NCBI GenBank assembly: GCA_907163345.1
Contig: CAJQUN010000339.1
Location: 124,001 to 188,000, forward strand
DNA: 64,000 bases
Direction of reading: 5' to 3'
Origin: Haberlea rhodopensis
Lineage: Eukaryota > Streptophyta > Magnoliopsida > Lamiales > Gesneriaceae
In this document: positions 33,121 to 45,834 of the stretch, piece after piece
Layout of the letters: every line of letters starts with the position of its first letter
How positions within the stretch are numbered: position 1 is the first letter of the stretch
Position numbers and translations under genes: made by a program
The notes under the pieces: generated by a model
The model's input: the letters and a program-made list of their open reading frames with translations, nothing else
Databases searched by the model: none
Told to the model about the DNA's origin: nothing

Positions 33121-36100
33121 CGTATTTATGAATACAGTTTCTCAATCTCATCCTCTGTACATTAGTGCTAGTGTCTTTAGAGTACGTTTCTTGACTTGTT
33201 ATGGAAATTGTAGGGTTAAAAGTGAGGCGATGTGGTGACCAGTGACCCTTGCCAGAGCAGCAGTTTTGGAGTTAGCAAAGTAGCTCTTAGGTGATTCCGT
33301 GTTTAGCTGAATGTTTCTTTAGATTGTATATACTATTCTCTTTACATATAATAGCCTTCTTTTAACATCCATCTCTAGATTTTTTTTAGTAATCTAGTTT
33401 GTTGATATATATGTTGTTTCTTTGATAAATAAATTTGTAAATTTCTAATTTGATAATGAGAAATATACTTTAAGCTGCGATGAGAACTATCTTGGCAACG
33501 AGAAATATAATATGATATGTAAACGTAAATATTTTAACTGACGATGATTAATGATTGTTTGCTATAGTTTTTTAAAACTGTTTATCTGTTTTGCAGACAA
33601 AATAAAGAGAAGATTTTGAGTGTTATTTTATTGCTAAATAAGTAGATTATGAGATTTTTTCACAGCTTTAACTTATATGGCAATTTTGTAATAATTTGAA
33701 GTTTCTTAAGCTATTTTTTTATTTTAATAGCAAACATTCAATGATTTGCTTAAAAGTATTTTTTTTCCGAACTTTAACAAAGACAACATAAAAATTTTGA
33801 ATAAAGTAATTATAAACGATCTCTAAAACGTGGTAGAACAAGTCTTGTGAAATTTCAAATCACAATATAGTGACAACTATGGTTGCTTAGTTAGAATCAT
33901 TCCCCGTAGGAATAATAATTTCCCAAAACCTTTAAAACAAGCCAAAAGTAAAACAACGGCTATCGTGGCTTGATTTGTCAATGCACATATTTTTCAAAAG
34001 TTAGTTAGAATTTGTTCAAACTTTGCTTTATCACAGACACATAGCCACCTAAAGACATTTTTAGAGCAGCCAACCTATATTGGCTTAATATCTTATAAGT
34101 GTATTCAGTCATTTTAATTTTATTCTCGATTATGTTAGCGAAGCAACAATTATAATTTACGAGGCGAATTTTTTTTTTATAAACAACTTGAAGGTAAAGC
34201 ATACTTTTTTTACAAATTACATCTCTAGTTTGAAGAATTACATTTGTTTCCCTTATAGAATTGTTGTATTACAATAACGTCTCATCAATTTGTTAATATA
34301 TAAGAAAAATTATAACTACCAAAACAGTTATTTGATATAAAAATAAATTGTAAGAGATGTAGATGTTATAGTTCAAACTAGAGGTGTTACAAAGAAAATT
34401 ATGAAAACTAGATAGGTCTATATGGAGTTCACCCGAAAAAGAAAGAAACACTTGTATGGCCTGATTGGATTTATTAATCAAACTAGCTAGTCGTATTGCA
34501 TGGGAAGTTTTAGTCTTAAAAGTAACTTTACTACAATAATTGTATGTTACGCAAGTCCAAACTGAGGGCTTTGCTTCCCCAGATTGAAACGAAACCATCT
34601 TCCTCAACTCAGTCAAACGCCAGAATTTGTAGATATGTGTCCGAGAAAGTCCAAGGGTAGGGTATACATTCAACTATAACAAAGCGAGTGCTCATCTCTT
34701 CATATAACAGAGGCGGTTTTGGTATCCGAAAATTATCGTTTTCATTCATTTTCATCAATTCGACTTTTTCTTGTGTTTTTCTTGCTTAATTTAAATTTAT
34801 TAAAGCCTGATTTCCTACAAGAGGTGGCCCTACTCCACAAATCACCACCACCACCACCACCCTTGCAGCTATTGAATCATTAGTCATACCTCTCTTGTGA
34901 GTTTCTTTCCATTTTCATCCTCGTTTTCGAGTTACGTGTAGAATCATTAATCACCCCTAATCAAATTTATTATTTCACTCATCTCAAAATATTGAGTGAG
35001 GCCTGAAAGTATGTTCGAGAAGTGTTGTTTTTCGAGTTACGTGTAGAATCATTAATCACCCCTAATCAAATTTATTAATTCACTCATATCAAAATATTGA
35101 GTGAGGCCTGAAAGTATGTTCGAGAAGTGTTGTTCTTGTAGACATAATTTATATAGAAATTTAGGACATGCGATAAAAGTATTTATTATTACTAAGCATA
35201 TCTTTAGTTTTATGAATCTAATTGATGATATATGTCTTATACATTGGCGGACGCAGGAAGTTTGGGAAGAGGGGCAAAAAAAATATAAAACAAAATTTTT
35301 CGGCCAAAACATTTTTTTGAGGTGAAAATATAATTTAAGATGTGGCAAAATGTAATTTTTAAGAGGCAAAGTACAATTTTTTTAGAGTTAAATTTTAAAT
35401 AATTTTTAAACATAATCAAACATTCGCTTGTAATACAAATGTGATATCCTTACGTACTCAATTTCGATTTGGACAAACCATAGCTGAATTTATTAAGCAG
35501 ATCGAGCTTTGACTCAATAATTCATTAGCCTAAATATGATGAGTCTTGTAAATTTTAGATGCTCAACTTGAGTTTATACATCTACACCATTATGTTAAAG
35601 TAAAATAACATCTTTGAGCAAAGGCACACGAATTTTGATGAGCACTGAAAAAGGCGGATTTAGAATCCAAGATGAGGAGGGAGCAAAATTTTTTTTGGGA
35701 TACAATTTTAAGAGGACAATCTACGCTTTTTGGGGGAATAAATCTTTTTAGGGAGGAAAATTTGTTCTCCCTTACCTGGCTATGTCTGCTCTTGAGCATT
35801 GAATTGACCTAATAAACATGCATGTCATTAGAAAACAATAGAAAGCGTATGATAATATGTCAATCATATTATTATTATCTCAACCATATTATTATATGAC
35901 TAATGATAGAAATTATGATATTTTAATTTAATAAGATACTACCATGCTTTATAAGTACAACTATTGTCATCTGCATGCGTTGCATGTTTGTACAATCATT
36001 TTTCAATTATTTTGTGCCTGACGATTAAACATGTTTATTGGGATTTAATCAATTTGTTGTAATTATCTTGGTTTATATTATATAATAGGATAATATTGTC

Positions 36101-36804
36101 ATTAGCAAAAGTATGAGAAGCTTACAGCCTTTCATGAACATAATATAGTAGGGTACGATTTAATTAGTAAAAGTTTCAAGGGTTAGGATATGATTTTAAT
36201 TAGTAGAAGTCTCCATGGCTTTTTGGTCATTGTGCATGTTGGCCAAACCATTTGTAATTAATAACAATCTCAGGGACATTTTGGTCATTATATATGTTGG
36301 CTACACCATGAGACAAAATGTCGGTCACATGGGCTTGTGACAAATACAGTGGAAGGAATAACATTTATGGCTCTATGCCAGAAGCCCATAAAACAAGGTG
36401 TCAAAGTGGGATAATTTGATGCTGCCGTCAGGGTACTACCATAATCCATTAAAATCATTACATGTGTTTTTTTTAATTCTTTTTAATTTTTTTATTGTTT
36501 ACTCACTAGTTTTTTTTTTAAAACATGGTTAATTTCAAAATTTTCACCCGATATCTTTTGTACAAATTAATTTCCAAATACTTCCCCTCCCTCCCCTCCC
36601 TTCACAGTCTCTCACCAAAATTGACACCACCGACACCAAAATTGGCACCACCGACACACCATTGTTGTAGTAAAATAAGTTTTTTGTTGCAGTCTTTTGG
36701 AAAGGAAGAGTAGAGGCTGAGGAAGAATAGAGTACTCCAACTGCTAATATGGCCGGTGAAAAGATCAGGGTATTCACTTTATTTTATTTCCATTTGCAGT
36801 AGTC
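33121..36804. other. 3' flank and AT-rich intergenic DNA, no gene seen
   Basis: The first 250 bases probably include the 3' UTR of the BAH-Agenet gene. Beyond that I see only A/T-rich DNA, a (CCA)n stretch at 34845-34862, a 105-bp duplication at 34923-35132, and two fragments (35250-35400, 35640-35770) resembling the GGGGCAAA-type remnants near 10910 and 13780. The 126-codon minus-strand frame at 34293-34673 shows no recognisable domain. Confidence 0.5.
34923..35132. repeat. 105-bp tandem duplication
   Basis: CGAGTTACGTGTAGAATCAT begins at 34928 and again at 35033. The two copies are nearly identical through GAAAGTATGTTCGAGAAGTG, with about three differences, so the duplication is fairly recent. 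Confidence 0.92.
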
Positions 36805-36985
36805 GCCGTGGTCGGGTGCCCCTAGCACCGTGCTCGGGCGCCCCACGTGGTCGGGCGTGCGCCCCCTCGTGGTCGGCGCACCCCCCACCCTGCTCGGTCG
36901 CGCGAACCCTCGTGGTCGGTCGTGCGCCCCCACCCCTGCTCGGTCGGCGCCCCACCCCGTGTTTGTTCGCCCCACCCCTTAATTT
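36805..36985. repeat. GC-rich minisatellite-like block
   Basis: CGTGGTCGG recurs at about 36808, 36845, 36868 and 36910, alternating with CTGCTCGGTCG-like and GCGCCCC motifs. The block is strongly GC-rich in otherwise AT-rich DNA and has sharp edges. Open frames on both strands are Pro/Arg/Gly-rich artefacts of the repeats. Confidence 0.8.
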
Positions 36986-37004
36986 TTTTTGAAAACAGGT
37001 AAAT

Positions 37005-38716
37005 TTGAGACCCCAATTATCGAAACAACGTTTCGATTCGAAATTAACTTTGACCTCACGTTATTCCAAGTCCTCACAGCTTATTTCAAGACGTTTGAAC
37101 GATGCTGAAATAGATATGACGTGCTCTGTTACACAATTTGGTTATTTAATCAAATTTTGGGAAGATTATAATTTGTCTAGTCAAATTATTTGGTATTTGA
37201 TGATTAGACAAATAGAAGTAAGCAACAATGACGAGTTTTGGATGGTTGTACATAACAGACCTTTAAGATTTTCTAAACTTGAATATGCTCTGACAATTGG
37301 TTTAGATCGTTCTGGTTTTATCCAGATATGCCACCAGAATATACCGGATTTATTGATAGGCATTTTAGTAGTTTGAGTTATGTGTCTATCAATCAAGTGG
37401 AGAATAAATTGGTAGAAATGAATAATCCAGATATACAACATGTACATATAGAAAAGTTAAAAATGGCCAGTGCTTACTTCGTTGCTGCTGAGTTATGGCC
37501 CAAGGAAAAAAGGGAGAGCACATAATAGATGCTAGGTTGTCGCGTTTAGTGGAGGATTTTCAATTGTTCAATAAGTATTCATGGGTATCATTTGCCTTCG
37601 AAGAAGTATTGAAGAGCCTGAAAAAGATTTGAATGCAAAGAGAGAGGATATGATAAGGAAATAAAATGATTTTGTAACATATATTCTCGGTGGATTCATT
37701 TATCCGTTGCAGTTAATATTTAATGTTTTTGATTTGATATTTATTTAGATAGTTGATTTTATACATTTAGATACCTGCGTATGAATGTATTCGTGGAATT
37801 GGAAGCACTTTTGCAAAACAAAAAGAAGACAATGGTATACCTCTTCCAAGTATGTGTCAATGGAGATAAAATAAATGGCACTCGAAGGCATCTCCCACTT
37901 ACATCCAGATTGATAATGCCGCAAACACAACCAAAAAGGGTATGTGTATGTTGAGACCCTCCAATAACTTGTTGATGATTTCCTATATAGCGAATGGAGA
38001 TTCCAGTGATTCTTCTCGTCACGATCTTACGGCTCAAATAAAAACTCTAATTTCGGAAGGGAAGAAGGTATATTATGAAAAGCACACTCGTACCCATCAT
38101 GAATCTCCTCATGAATAAGCTCCTCATAAACAATCCCATCCCCTTGATTTCGAGGCTACTACGCCCACGGAAAGGTTTCCTCAACAATCACCATAACTTG
38201 AACAATTGTATCATACCGGGTTTGAGGCTACCACTTCCACCGACAGAGGGAACGATGAAGTGCTTCGAGCTTACGTTGAAAATAGATTCTCAGAGATGGA
38301 ACAAATGATGCGAGGTTATGTTGATAATAGATCATTAGAGATGGATCAAAAGATTACAAATATGGAAGTCCATTTTCAAAGTGAACTTTCAGATCTTAAG
38401 AAACTAGTGGAGACTCAAAATAACCAACAAGCTCAAGTGCTTTACATATTAATTGAGAAGTTGAGAACACCAAATAATGCAGGTTTGTATTGTTTGTAAA
38501 TATTTTATTATTAAAATGTGTGTTGGTTTTATATTCATCCTTAACAAAATATTCTTATGCAAACAAAATATTCTTATGTAGTGCCTCCTACGCATACAAC
38601 AATTGGAGGGGAGACGAACTCGGCGAGTCCATCAGAGCCAGTACAAGAACCAGTTGAAGAACCTTGTACTGAACCAGTTGAAGAACCTTCAAGCCGTGAC
38701 GGTGATAAGTTTTGAA
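37005..38716 (+). pseudogene. DUF1985-type gene fragment (transposon-associated), decayed
   Basis: Residues from 37005 read LNDAEIDMTCSVTQFGYLIK and then FWMVVHNRPLRFSKLEYALT IGLD, which resembles the core of DUF1985 proteins found with Ulp1-like proteases in MULE-type transposons. Frame shifts separate it from KMASAYFVAAELWPKEKR (37458) and a following stretch RLSRLVEDFQLFNKYSWVSF to about 37640. Later blocks at 37779-37905 (PAYECIRGIG) and 38206-38480 (coiled, Met/Glu-rich repeats of EM-QMMRGYVDNRS type) precede an apparent intron 38481-38580 and a short tail ending EEPSSRDGDKF. No protease domain or terminal repeats were found. The family assignment comes from motif resemblance only. Confidence 0.5.
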
Positions 38717-39114
38717 ATGTGACTATGGTGTGAGTTTTGAATGGTTTACGGAAATGGAATAGAAGATTTTACGGAAATGAAATAAAAGACGATGGCGATG
38801 GTATGATTTGGGGAAAATTTTGAACTGATATTTTGATTTTGGGAAGATTTTTAACCGAGTTAGAAGTTCCCACCAAAATGTAACCAGGTTTAAAATGGAG
38901 AAAGAGTAACTGTGGTTAGAATTAATTAACTGGTTGGAATTAAGGTGAAAAGTTGAAGGAAAAAAAATTATATAAATAAATTAATAATTTATACATTTCA
39001 GGTAGCATCGAATTGGCCGTCAAAGTGATACTTTTTAAGTCACATGATGCGGATGCGGTAGCGCGCCAAGTTTCAAAATATTTGAGTGTGTGTGTGCCTT
39101 AATGCGCCTATTAC

Positions 39115-39184
<70 letters not shown>

Positions 39185-39890
39185 TATTGAAACAAAGTTA
39201 AATGTACATAATACATATCATATTTGACAAACTTACATAATTTTTATATTATTTACCGTGCATTTCAAATATTTATTCAATCGCTTTCCTAATAATGATA
39301 ATTATTGTTATCCGAAAAAATATATTTTACATAATGAAAAATGAAAATGAATTATTAATATTTGGTCATAAGATAATGAATTCGAAAAATGAACCCAAAT
39401 ATTATCTCTGTGTTTCAACATATTTTGTAATAGTATGAATTTATTAAAAATGACATATTATTTTCGAATAATTAAGAATATCTAACATTTAAGTTCACGA
39501 CTTAGTATAACTTAATACATAACTTAATAAAACTTAATCGTAAAGCGTGCATGTGCATTCAATGCGCCAGATCATGATCGAAGCGTTTGCACTACTTAGT
39601 AAAACTTAGTGCATTTTAAAGTGTTGCACAAACACTCAACGTGCGAGTTTGCGATCGGTGCGCTAGTGCACAAAAGGGTATGCGGATTATGTGACTTAGG
39701 ATATTCCTAAGAACGCATTAAATTTGAGGGGGTCTTCTGATAAAAAGGTCAAAGGACAAGGGGCTACAATCAAATTATCAAACCTTGCATCAGGAAAGAA
39801 ATTTCGTCATAAATTCTCAAAATTGCGATATCTCGCCGTAATGTACTTGGTTACAGGTGCCTGAAAGTACCAAATCGACTGATTTTGTGG
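38717..39890. other. Intergenic DNA upstream of the PRP4 kinase gene
   Basis: AT-rich, with a long AT microsatellite (39121-39183). Near 39530-39670 short direct words such as TTAGTnnAACTTAnT and GTGCATT recur. No gene is supported. Confidence 0.55.
39121..39183. repeat. AT dinucleotide microsatellite, about 31 units
   Basis: An uninterrupted AT tract of about 63 bp. Confidence 0.97.
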
Positions 39891-39904
39891 AAACCCTAAC
39901 CCTA
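39891..39904 (+). promoter_or_regulatory. Telo-box upstream of the PRP4 kinase gene
   Basis: AAACCCTAACCCTA, two telomere-type repeats, ends 43 bp before the ATG. It probably lies in the promoter or 5' UTR. The gene at 28455 also has a telo-box. Confidence 0.6.
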
Positions 39905-39947
39905 CCTTTAAACCATATCAACTATAGTTTTTTTACCTTTGTATCCA

Positions 39948-42900
39948 ATGGCTACCGATTCCGAATCCGCACGCCGCAAGCACCACACGTCCTCCACCCC
40001 CGACAATGCCGACGAGCACTCGAAGCGTCGCAAGCACCGTCACCACCGCCACAGGAGCAAGAAAGACAAGGAGGACGTCCCGAGTGATGAGTTAGAAGTA
40101 GGAGGAATTGAAAATAATGAGTCCGGACATAGGAAATCGGGAAATGGTGAGGACGAGAACGGTGTGGTCGGTGATGTCGTGATTTCAAACGGATTTGGAT
40201 TTGCTGGGGTAGATTACGAGATGGAGGAAGGGGAGATTGTGGAGGATGATGATTTACGTGGTTATGTTGATGGTGAGTTTGGGAAGTCGAAGAATAATAT
40301 GGATTCCGACATGGAGTCGGGAGAAATAAAAAATCTTCAGGATAATGATTCTATCCTGGTGTGTTCTGATTCTCCCCCCTTTTATCAATCATTTGTTAAC
40401 AATTATATTTGAAGTTTTGGATTTTTTATTCTGTTCAAGGAAATGATGTAAACCCATCAATAAAGGTTATATACTCTACAAATGTCTATGCATATTGCTA
40501 TCGTAGATTCCTTGTGAATGAACTGTTACAGAACACATCATCTATTAAATACTTGGAATTGGAATATGCAAGCTTAATCTCTTGGTGTTCTTAGCTGAAT
40601 TGGGTTGTTTGATTGTGGGAATCAATTCCCCGAACAAAAAATCTGTATTTTTTTGGGGCACGTATAATTTTATATACTATGATCAGATCAAAAATTCATT
40701 TGCAAGTAAAATAATGAGCTTTCTTGCAAATATTTTAGTTTCTTTGGAGAGTCACTGCGATGATTAGTAGGGAACTGCACACTCTGTTTTTGTGCTGCAG
40801 GAGAAGTTGCTAGAAGTAATTGTACATTCCAGAAGACTGAACCGATGATGGCTTTCAATTGATTAATTACACTTGGTTCATTGGTTAGAAGTTTCTGCAT
40901 GTATTGTTGAAGTTACATGGATGGCATTATGATTTATTGTAATTTCTTCTTTCATTCTTCTTTACAGGAAGTTAGCGAAGACAATGTGAAAAGTGTAGAG
41001 AAAAATTTAAAGAAACTGGATAATGATGGCGTAGATAAGAAAGCAAGTGGTGAGCCGGAGAAAGAGAGAGAATCTAGTTCAAATTATCGAGCGAAAAGGC
41101 ATTATGCACACAAATATCACAAAGATGTGCATATGATTCTTAGTGTAGATGGTAAGAGGACTAGAATATTGGATGACGTGGTTGACCCAATCAGTCAGAG
41201 GAAAAGTTCGTCATCTGAGAAAAGGCACATACGTGTTTCAAACTATGACTCCCATGAAGAGTATCTGAATGAGAGTTCTCCTAGAAGCTTGTCGAGGTCG
41301 CCTAAAAGAACTAGGGAAAGGTCTCGTTCCCGAAGTATTTTGTGTGAGCCTTTAATTGTTGAAGACACTTATCTCGCCGAGATAAAATACAGGAGTGTTC
41401 CTGGCGATAGAAGGGTGATTGCACTTGACATAAACAATAATGATAGCAACAGGGATGCTATAAAGGGGAAAGATATGAAACACTATTCTAGCAGATATTC
41501 AGAAGGAATGGAAAGGCCTTATAAGAGAGATGGGCGTGACAGGGAGAGGGGCTCGGTTAAGGATCGGGATAGAACAAGAGATAACGAACGAGAGAAGGAG
41601 AGAAAAAGTGAGAGAGAAAGGGGCAGAATTCGCGATAAAGATAGGGTGTACAAGGAGAGGGAGAGGGAGAGTAAGGAGAGGAACAAGGATATCGATCGAG
41701 GTAGAACAATGGTTGGAGATGGTGGCAGACCTAGAAGCAGAGACGTTGATAATGAGAGTGATAGGTTAAGAAGGCGTCAACTGTATGATAATGATGAGGT
41801 TGGTTTCAGAGATGGGGACAGTGATCCTAGGCATAGAAGGACTATTGAAGATCATTTCAGAGGGATGTCAAGGAGAAGTGATTTGGAGAACATGGGCTCT
41901 AACAGTAATTCAGAGGAGAAGGATGGTGAGAATATTGTAAGGTATGTTTTATTCACAAAAAAATATTAAAATGAGTTCTCATTCTCTGATACTTTACTAT
42001 TGTTGGTGTCAGGGAGGAGGGTATACAAGAGGACTCTCAAGATAAAATTATAATACAATTTGCCGAACAAGAAGAAGATGACCTTGAGAGAATTAAGGAG
42101 GAAAGTAGGAGGCGCAAGCAAGCTATCCTTGAAAAGTATAAAAATAAAAGCTCGCAAAAAAATGAATCGAGTTCAGAAGAAACTGGTAAGATTGTCTTAT
42201 ATCTTTAAAATTTCTTGTTACTTGAGAGTCATGGTTTCCTTTGCGTTCAACAAGTTGATGTTTGAGAGGCAGGCTTCAGTGATTTCTTCATCATTCATCG
42301 GCTTACAATGCTTTTCGAGTTGCTACTTTTTAGATGAGGTTATTCTATAGGATTATACAGGGTGTTCCTCTTCTAGGAAATTCTTGTTCAATCATGATAA
42401 CTTTGTCCTTTTTACCTATTTTATTCATTTCACCTATGTTTTTTTTTTTATTTTAATAATTTCTATCCAAACTTTCTCTATGTTCATATAATTTATAAAT
42501 TATAATTTTTTTTCAAGCGTATCATCAATTTATGTTGGATGTTATTATACTTATTAATCAATTATTATTATTACTTATTATCGTTAACTATTTTTTATAT
42601 CTTCTTCTGAAGTATTCATAACGATAAATTTTAACACTTCAATTATTAAATGCATTGAATTTTTTTGTTAATTTTTTTTAGTACAAAGTGGAGGGTGAAA
42701 CTATGCTACAAACATGACTCAAATCCAGGACCAATCGCCTAGGTAGTGGGTGCTTTGCCCACACTTCGTCATTTTCTTTGTTAATTTTGAAAGTAAGATA
42801 TGTAAAATAGTGCTTAATTGTATTAAAAAACAGTTTTCGACAGTTTCTTCAAGTATATATTTATTTATGTTTCTAATCAAAATATTTTTGACTAACAAAC

Positions 42901-45834
42901 ACTGGTATGTTCTCTCAAAGAAACAAAAAAAGCCGTACTCCATTACGCGGAAACAAGTAATGAGAACAATCTGTGGAAACAATCTTGCTCCTAAATGGAC
43001 CCACAGAATATTTCTCGTCTCATATTGATTTTCATGTCTTGACTAATTCTTTCCTCGTATGGACTATCGCCAGTTAAGAAGCAAGTTGGACAGTATTCTG
43101 AACAAGTGGCATCTGCAGAAGTTGCAGCGGAAAGTATTGACAATCTGGTGGAAGGCTCAGAAATTTTTGTCCCCGAGTCAAACCTTTCAGCTAGAAAATC
43201 ACCTTTGCAAAATTGTCTTTCAGCTTTTCAGAGGCCGGCTGGAACTGGTGGACTAGGTGATGGTTCCCCTAAGGTGAGCTAAGGCCCTTGATGCACTATC
43301 TTGTATGGTAAATTGTCTTTTTTTGGTAGGACAAAGTTAGATTGAAGGCAATTTTCTGTACCTTAGTTGATGTTTCCTTAATATTTATCCTAATTTCTTC
43401 TTTGTGTTCTGATTTGCTTCACGGAGATGATTGAAATTATTTATGAAACTTGTGCAGAGTGAAAGGTCGGAGGATATGTTTTGTGATGATATATTTGGAG
43501 AGTCACCTGCTGTAGTTCGTAAAATGGTAGGTGTTAACACTGATATGTGAACCTCTCATGTAATTTCTTACCTTTAATTTCCTGTTAGAGCAATCTGAAT
43601 TGTTTAACATCCCAGGAGTTCATAGTTGCTTAATATGTCGTAGTTCTCTGCCTTTAAGGTTTTTCTTTTCTCCTAATATCATGTCTTCTCACTTCTACTG
43701 GAATGAGGTAACGACATTTTTCGTTTCTCCTTTCGCAAAAATCCAGCCTTCCTGTTTGCTTTGTGTGCATTAGAACGTCAGGGAATTTTTATGTTTTGTT
43801 TTAAAAATTAAGCTTTTCATGCTGGTCATACCATCACCTTAAGGTTAAGCGGTTGAGCATTTTACTAACATATATTTCATGCTGGTTTGCAATTGTCTTC
43901 AAACTGAATGGAACAAAATATCGAATCTTTTTGTGAATTGAACTCTTTCACAGGGAAAAGCAGATATTGTAGCTGTTGAAAAAAGTGAGCTTCATGACAA
44001 TTGGGATGATGCAGAAGGGTACTATGGTATGTGTCTAACTATCAATATCCTAACCTGTTATGTGTGTGTGCTTCCTATTGGACGATAGCTTCAGTTGAAA
44101 CTTGAATTGATCATCTGTTTCTTTTTTCTTCTTGAAAGCGTGAAGCATATATATAGGTGTCAATACCATGTGTTTCTAGATCTTTGAGGTTGCAACATCT
44201 CTTAATGATGCTATCAACTTAAGAACCACGGAGAATGTTAAGTTTATAAAAGTTACATTTTTGTCATTTTATTCCAATTTTCAAGTTGTGCTTTTATGTT
44301 TCTCACCTAGACTCCTTATTTTCCGAGTTCAGGCTACCGTTTTGGAGAAATACTTGATGGTCGATACGAAATAATTGCTTCTCATGGGCGAGGCGTCTTT
44401 TCTACTGTTGTTCGTGCAAAGGATCTCAAAGCTAAATCCGGTGACCCTGAGGAAGTAGCAATTAAAATCATTCGCAATAATGAAACAATGTGGGTACAAT
44501 GATAAAATATTTTTTTAATGCTGTCAATGAATGTTAACTGTGATCAAGTCCAGTTGTACCTATTTTTTTGTTGCCATGTAGGTATAAGGCAGGTATGGAA
44601 GAGTTGGTCATTCTTAAGAAATTGGTCAAAGCAGACCCTGAGAACAAGCGCCACTGTGTTCGGTTTCTTTCTACCTTCAAGTATCGAAATCATCTATGTT
44701 TGGTTTTTGAATCGTTGCATATGAACTTACGTGAGGTTCTTAAGAAATTTGGTCGTAATATTGGTCTGAAGCTTACTGCTGTGAGGTCGTACGCAAAGCA
44801 ACTTTTCATTGCGCTGAAACATCTGAGAAACTGCAGTGTTCTTCATTGTGATATCAAGCCAGATAACATGTTGGTATGATGCCAGCATTTCTTCAGCACT
44901 CATAATTATTTATGAGTTCATTTTCTACCTCATCTAATTTTGTGCATTGTCTACCTTAGGTGAATGAAGCTAAAAACATATTGAAGCTATGTGACTTTGG
45001 GAATTCCATGTTTGCTGGTAAAAATGAAATCACCCCCTACCTTGTCAGCCGTTTTTATCGTGCCCCTGAGATAAGTAAGTTTTACATTTGCTTGTTCCTT
45101 TTGAATTCGTTTCTTGTCTAGTATCAGAAAGTTTTTGGTGTCCTATTAGTTCGTCTATTTCTTCTTCTGTAGTTTTAGGCCTGCCGTATGATCACCCCAT
45201 GGACATTTGGTCAGTTGGTTGCTGTTTGTTTGAGCTCTACACTGGGAAAGTTTTATTTCCTGGTCCTACCAATAATGACATGCTTCGTCTTCATATGGAA
45301 CTGAAAGGTCCATTTCCGAAAAAAATGCTTCGCAAGGTTAGAAATCGGTTTGAGTAATTTGTCCTTGTTGTACCTCTTTTCCCCTCGTGTGTTTCTCTCT
45401 TCTATTTTTCTGCTGTGATATTACTGGTTATGAGTCCTGCTATTTTGGATAGGGAGCTTTTATAGACCAACACTTCGACCAGGATTTAAATTTTATTGCT
45501 ATCGAGGAGGACCCTGTCACAAAGAAGGTACGCAGACAGTTAAAATTACTTTAATTTCTATAGATATAAATAGTTGAAACTCCGGTCTCAAGTTGGATAC
45601 TATGAATTCAGTCACTTTGGTTGAGGTTTTGCTCTGTTGTTGCAGGGAATTAGGAGACTAATAGTAAATGTGAAGCCAAAGGATTTTGGCTCGCTACTTC
45701 TGGGATCTCCTGGTGAGGATCCAAAAATGTTAGCTAATTTTAAAGACCTTATGGAAAAAGTTTTTGTTTTGGATCCAGACAAGAGGTTGAATGTGTCTCA
45801 AGCCTTGAGCCATCCTTTCATTACGGGCAAGTGA
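39948..45834 (+). CDS. PRP4K: PRP4-type serine/threonine kinase (spliceosome-associated)
   Basis: Twelve exons join in frame: 39948-40358, 40968-41941, 42013-42185, 43074-43273, 43458-43526, 43954-44026, 44333-44489, 44582-44873, 44960-45074, 45173-45336, 45453-45527 and 45646-45834, giving 963 residues. The N-terminal half is charged: Lys/His/Arg-rich (KRRKHRHHRHRSKKDK), acidic, then Arg/Glu/Asp-rich with RS-like parts. The kinase domain spans about 644-959: glycine loop HGRGVFSTV, VAIK lysine near 678, HCDIKPDNML near 774-783 (HCD replaces the usual HRD, as is normal for this family, which lacks the Arg), DFG near 795, SRFYRAPE, then DIWSVGCCLFELYTGKVLFP. PRP4 kinases phosphorylate spliceosomal proteins in the nucleus and affect splice-site choice. 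Length and layout match plant PRP4KA/B. Exon 7 uses a GTGGGT donor. Confidence 0.95.

Noticed and set aside
34293..34673. 126-codon minus-strand frame
   Set aside because: No domain, AT-rich composition, no splice or start context to support a gene.
39952..40188. 78-codon minus-strand frame opposite exon 1 of the kinase gene
   Set aside because: Arises from the Lys/His/Arg-rich coding strand; no independent support.
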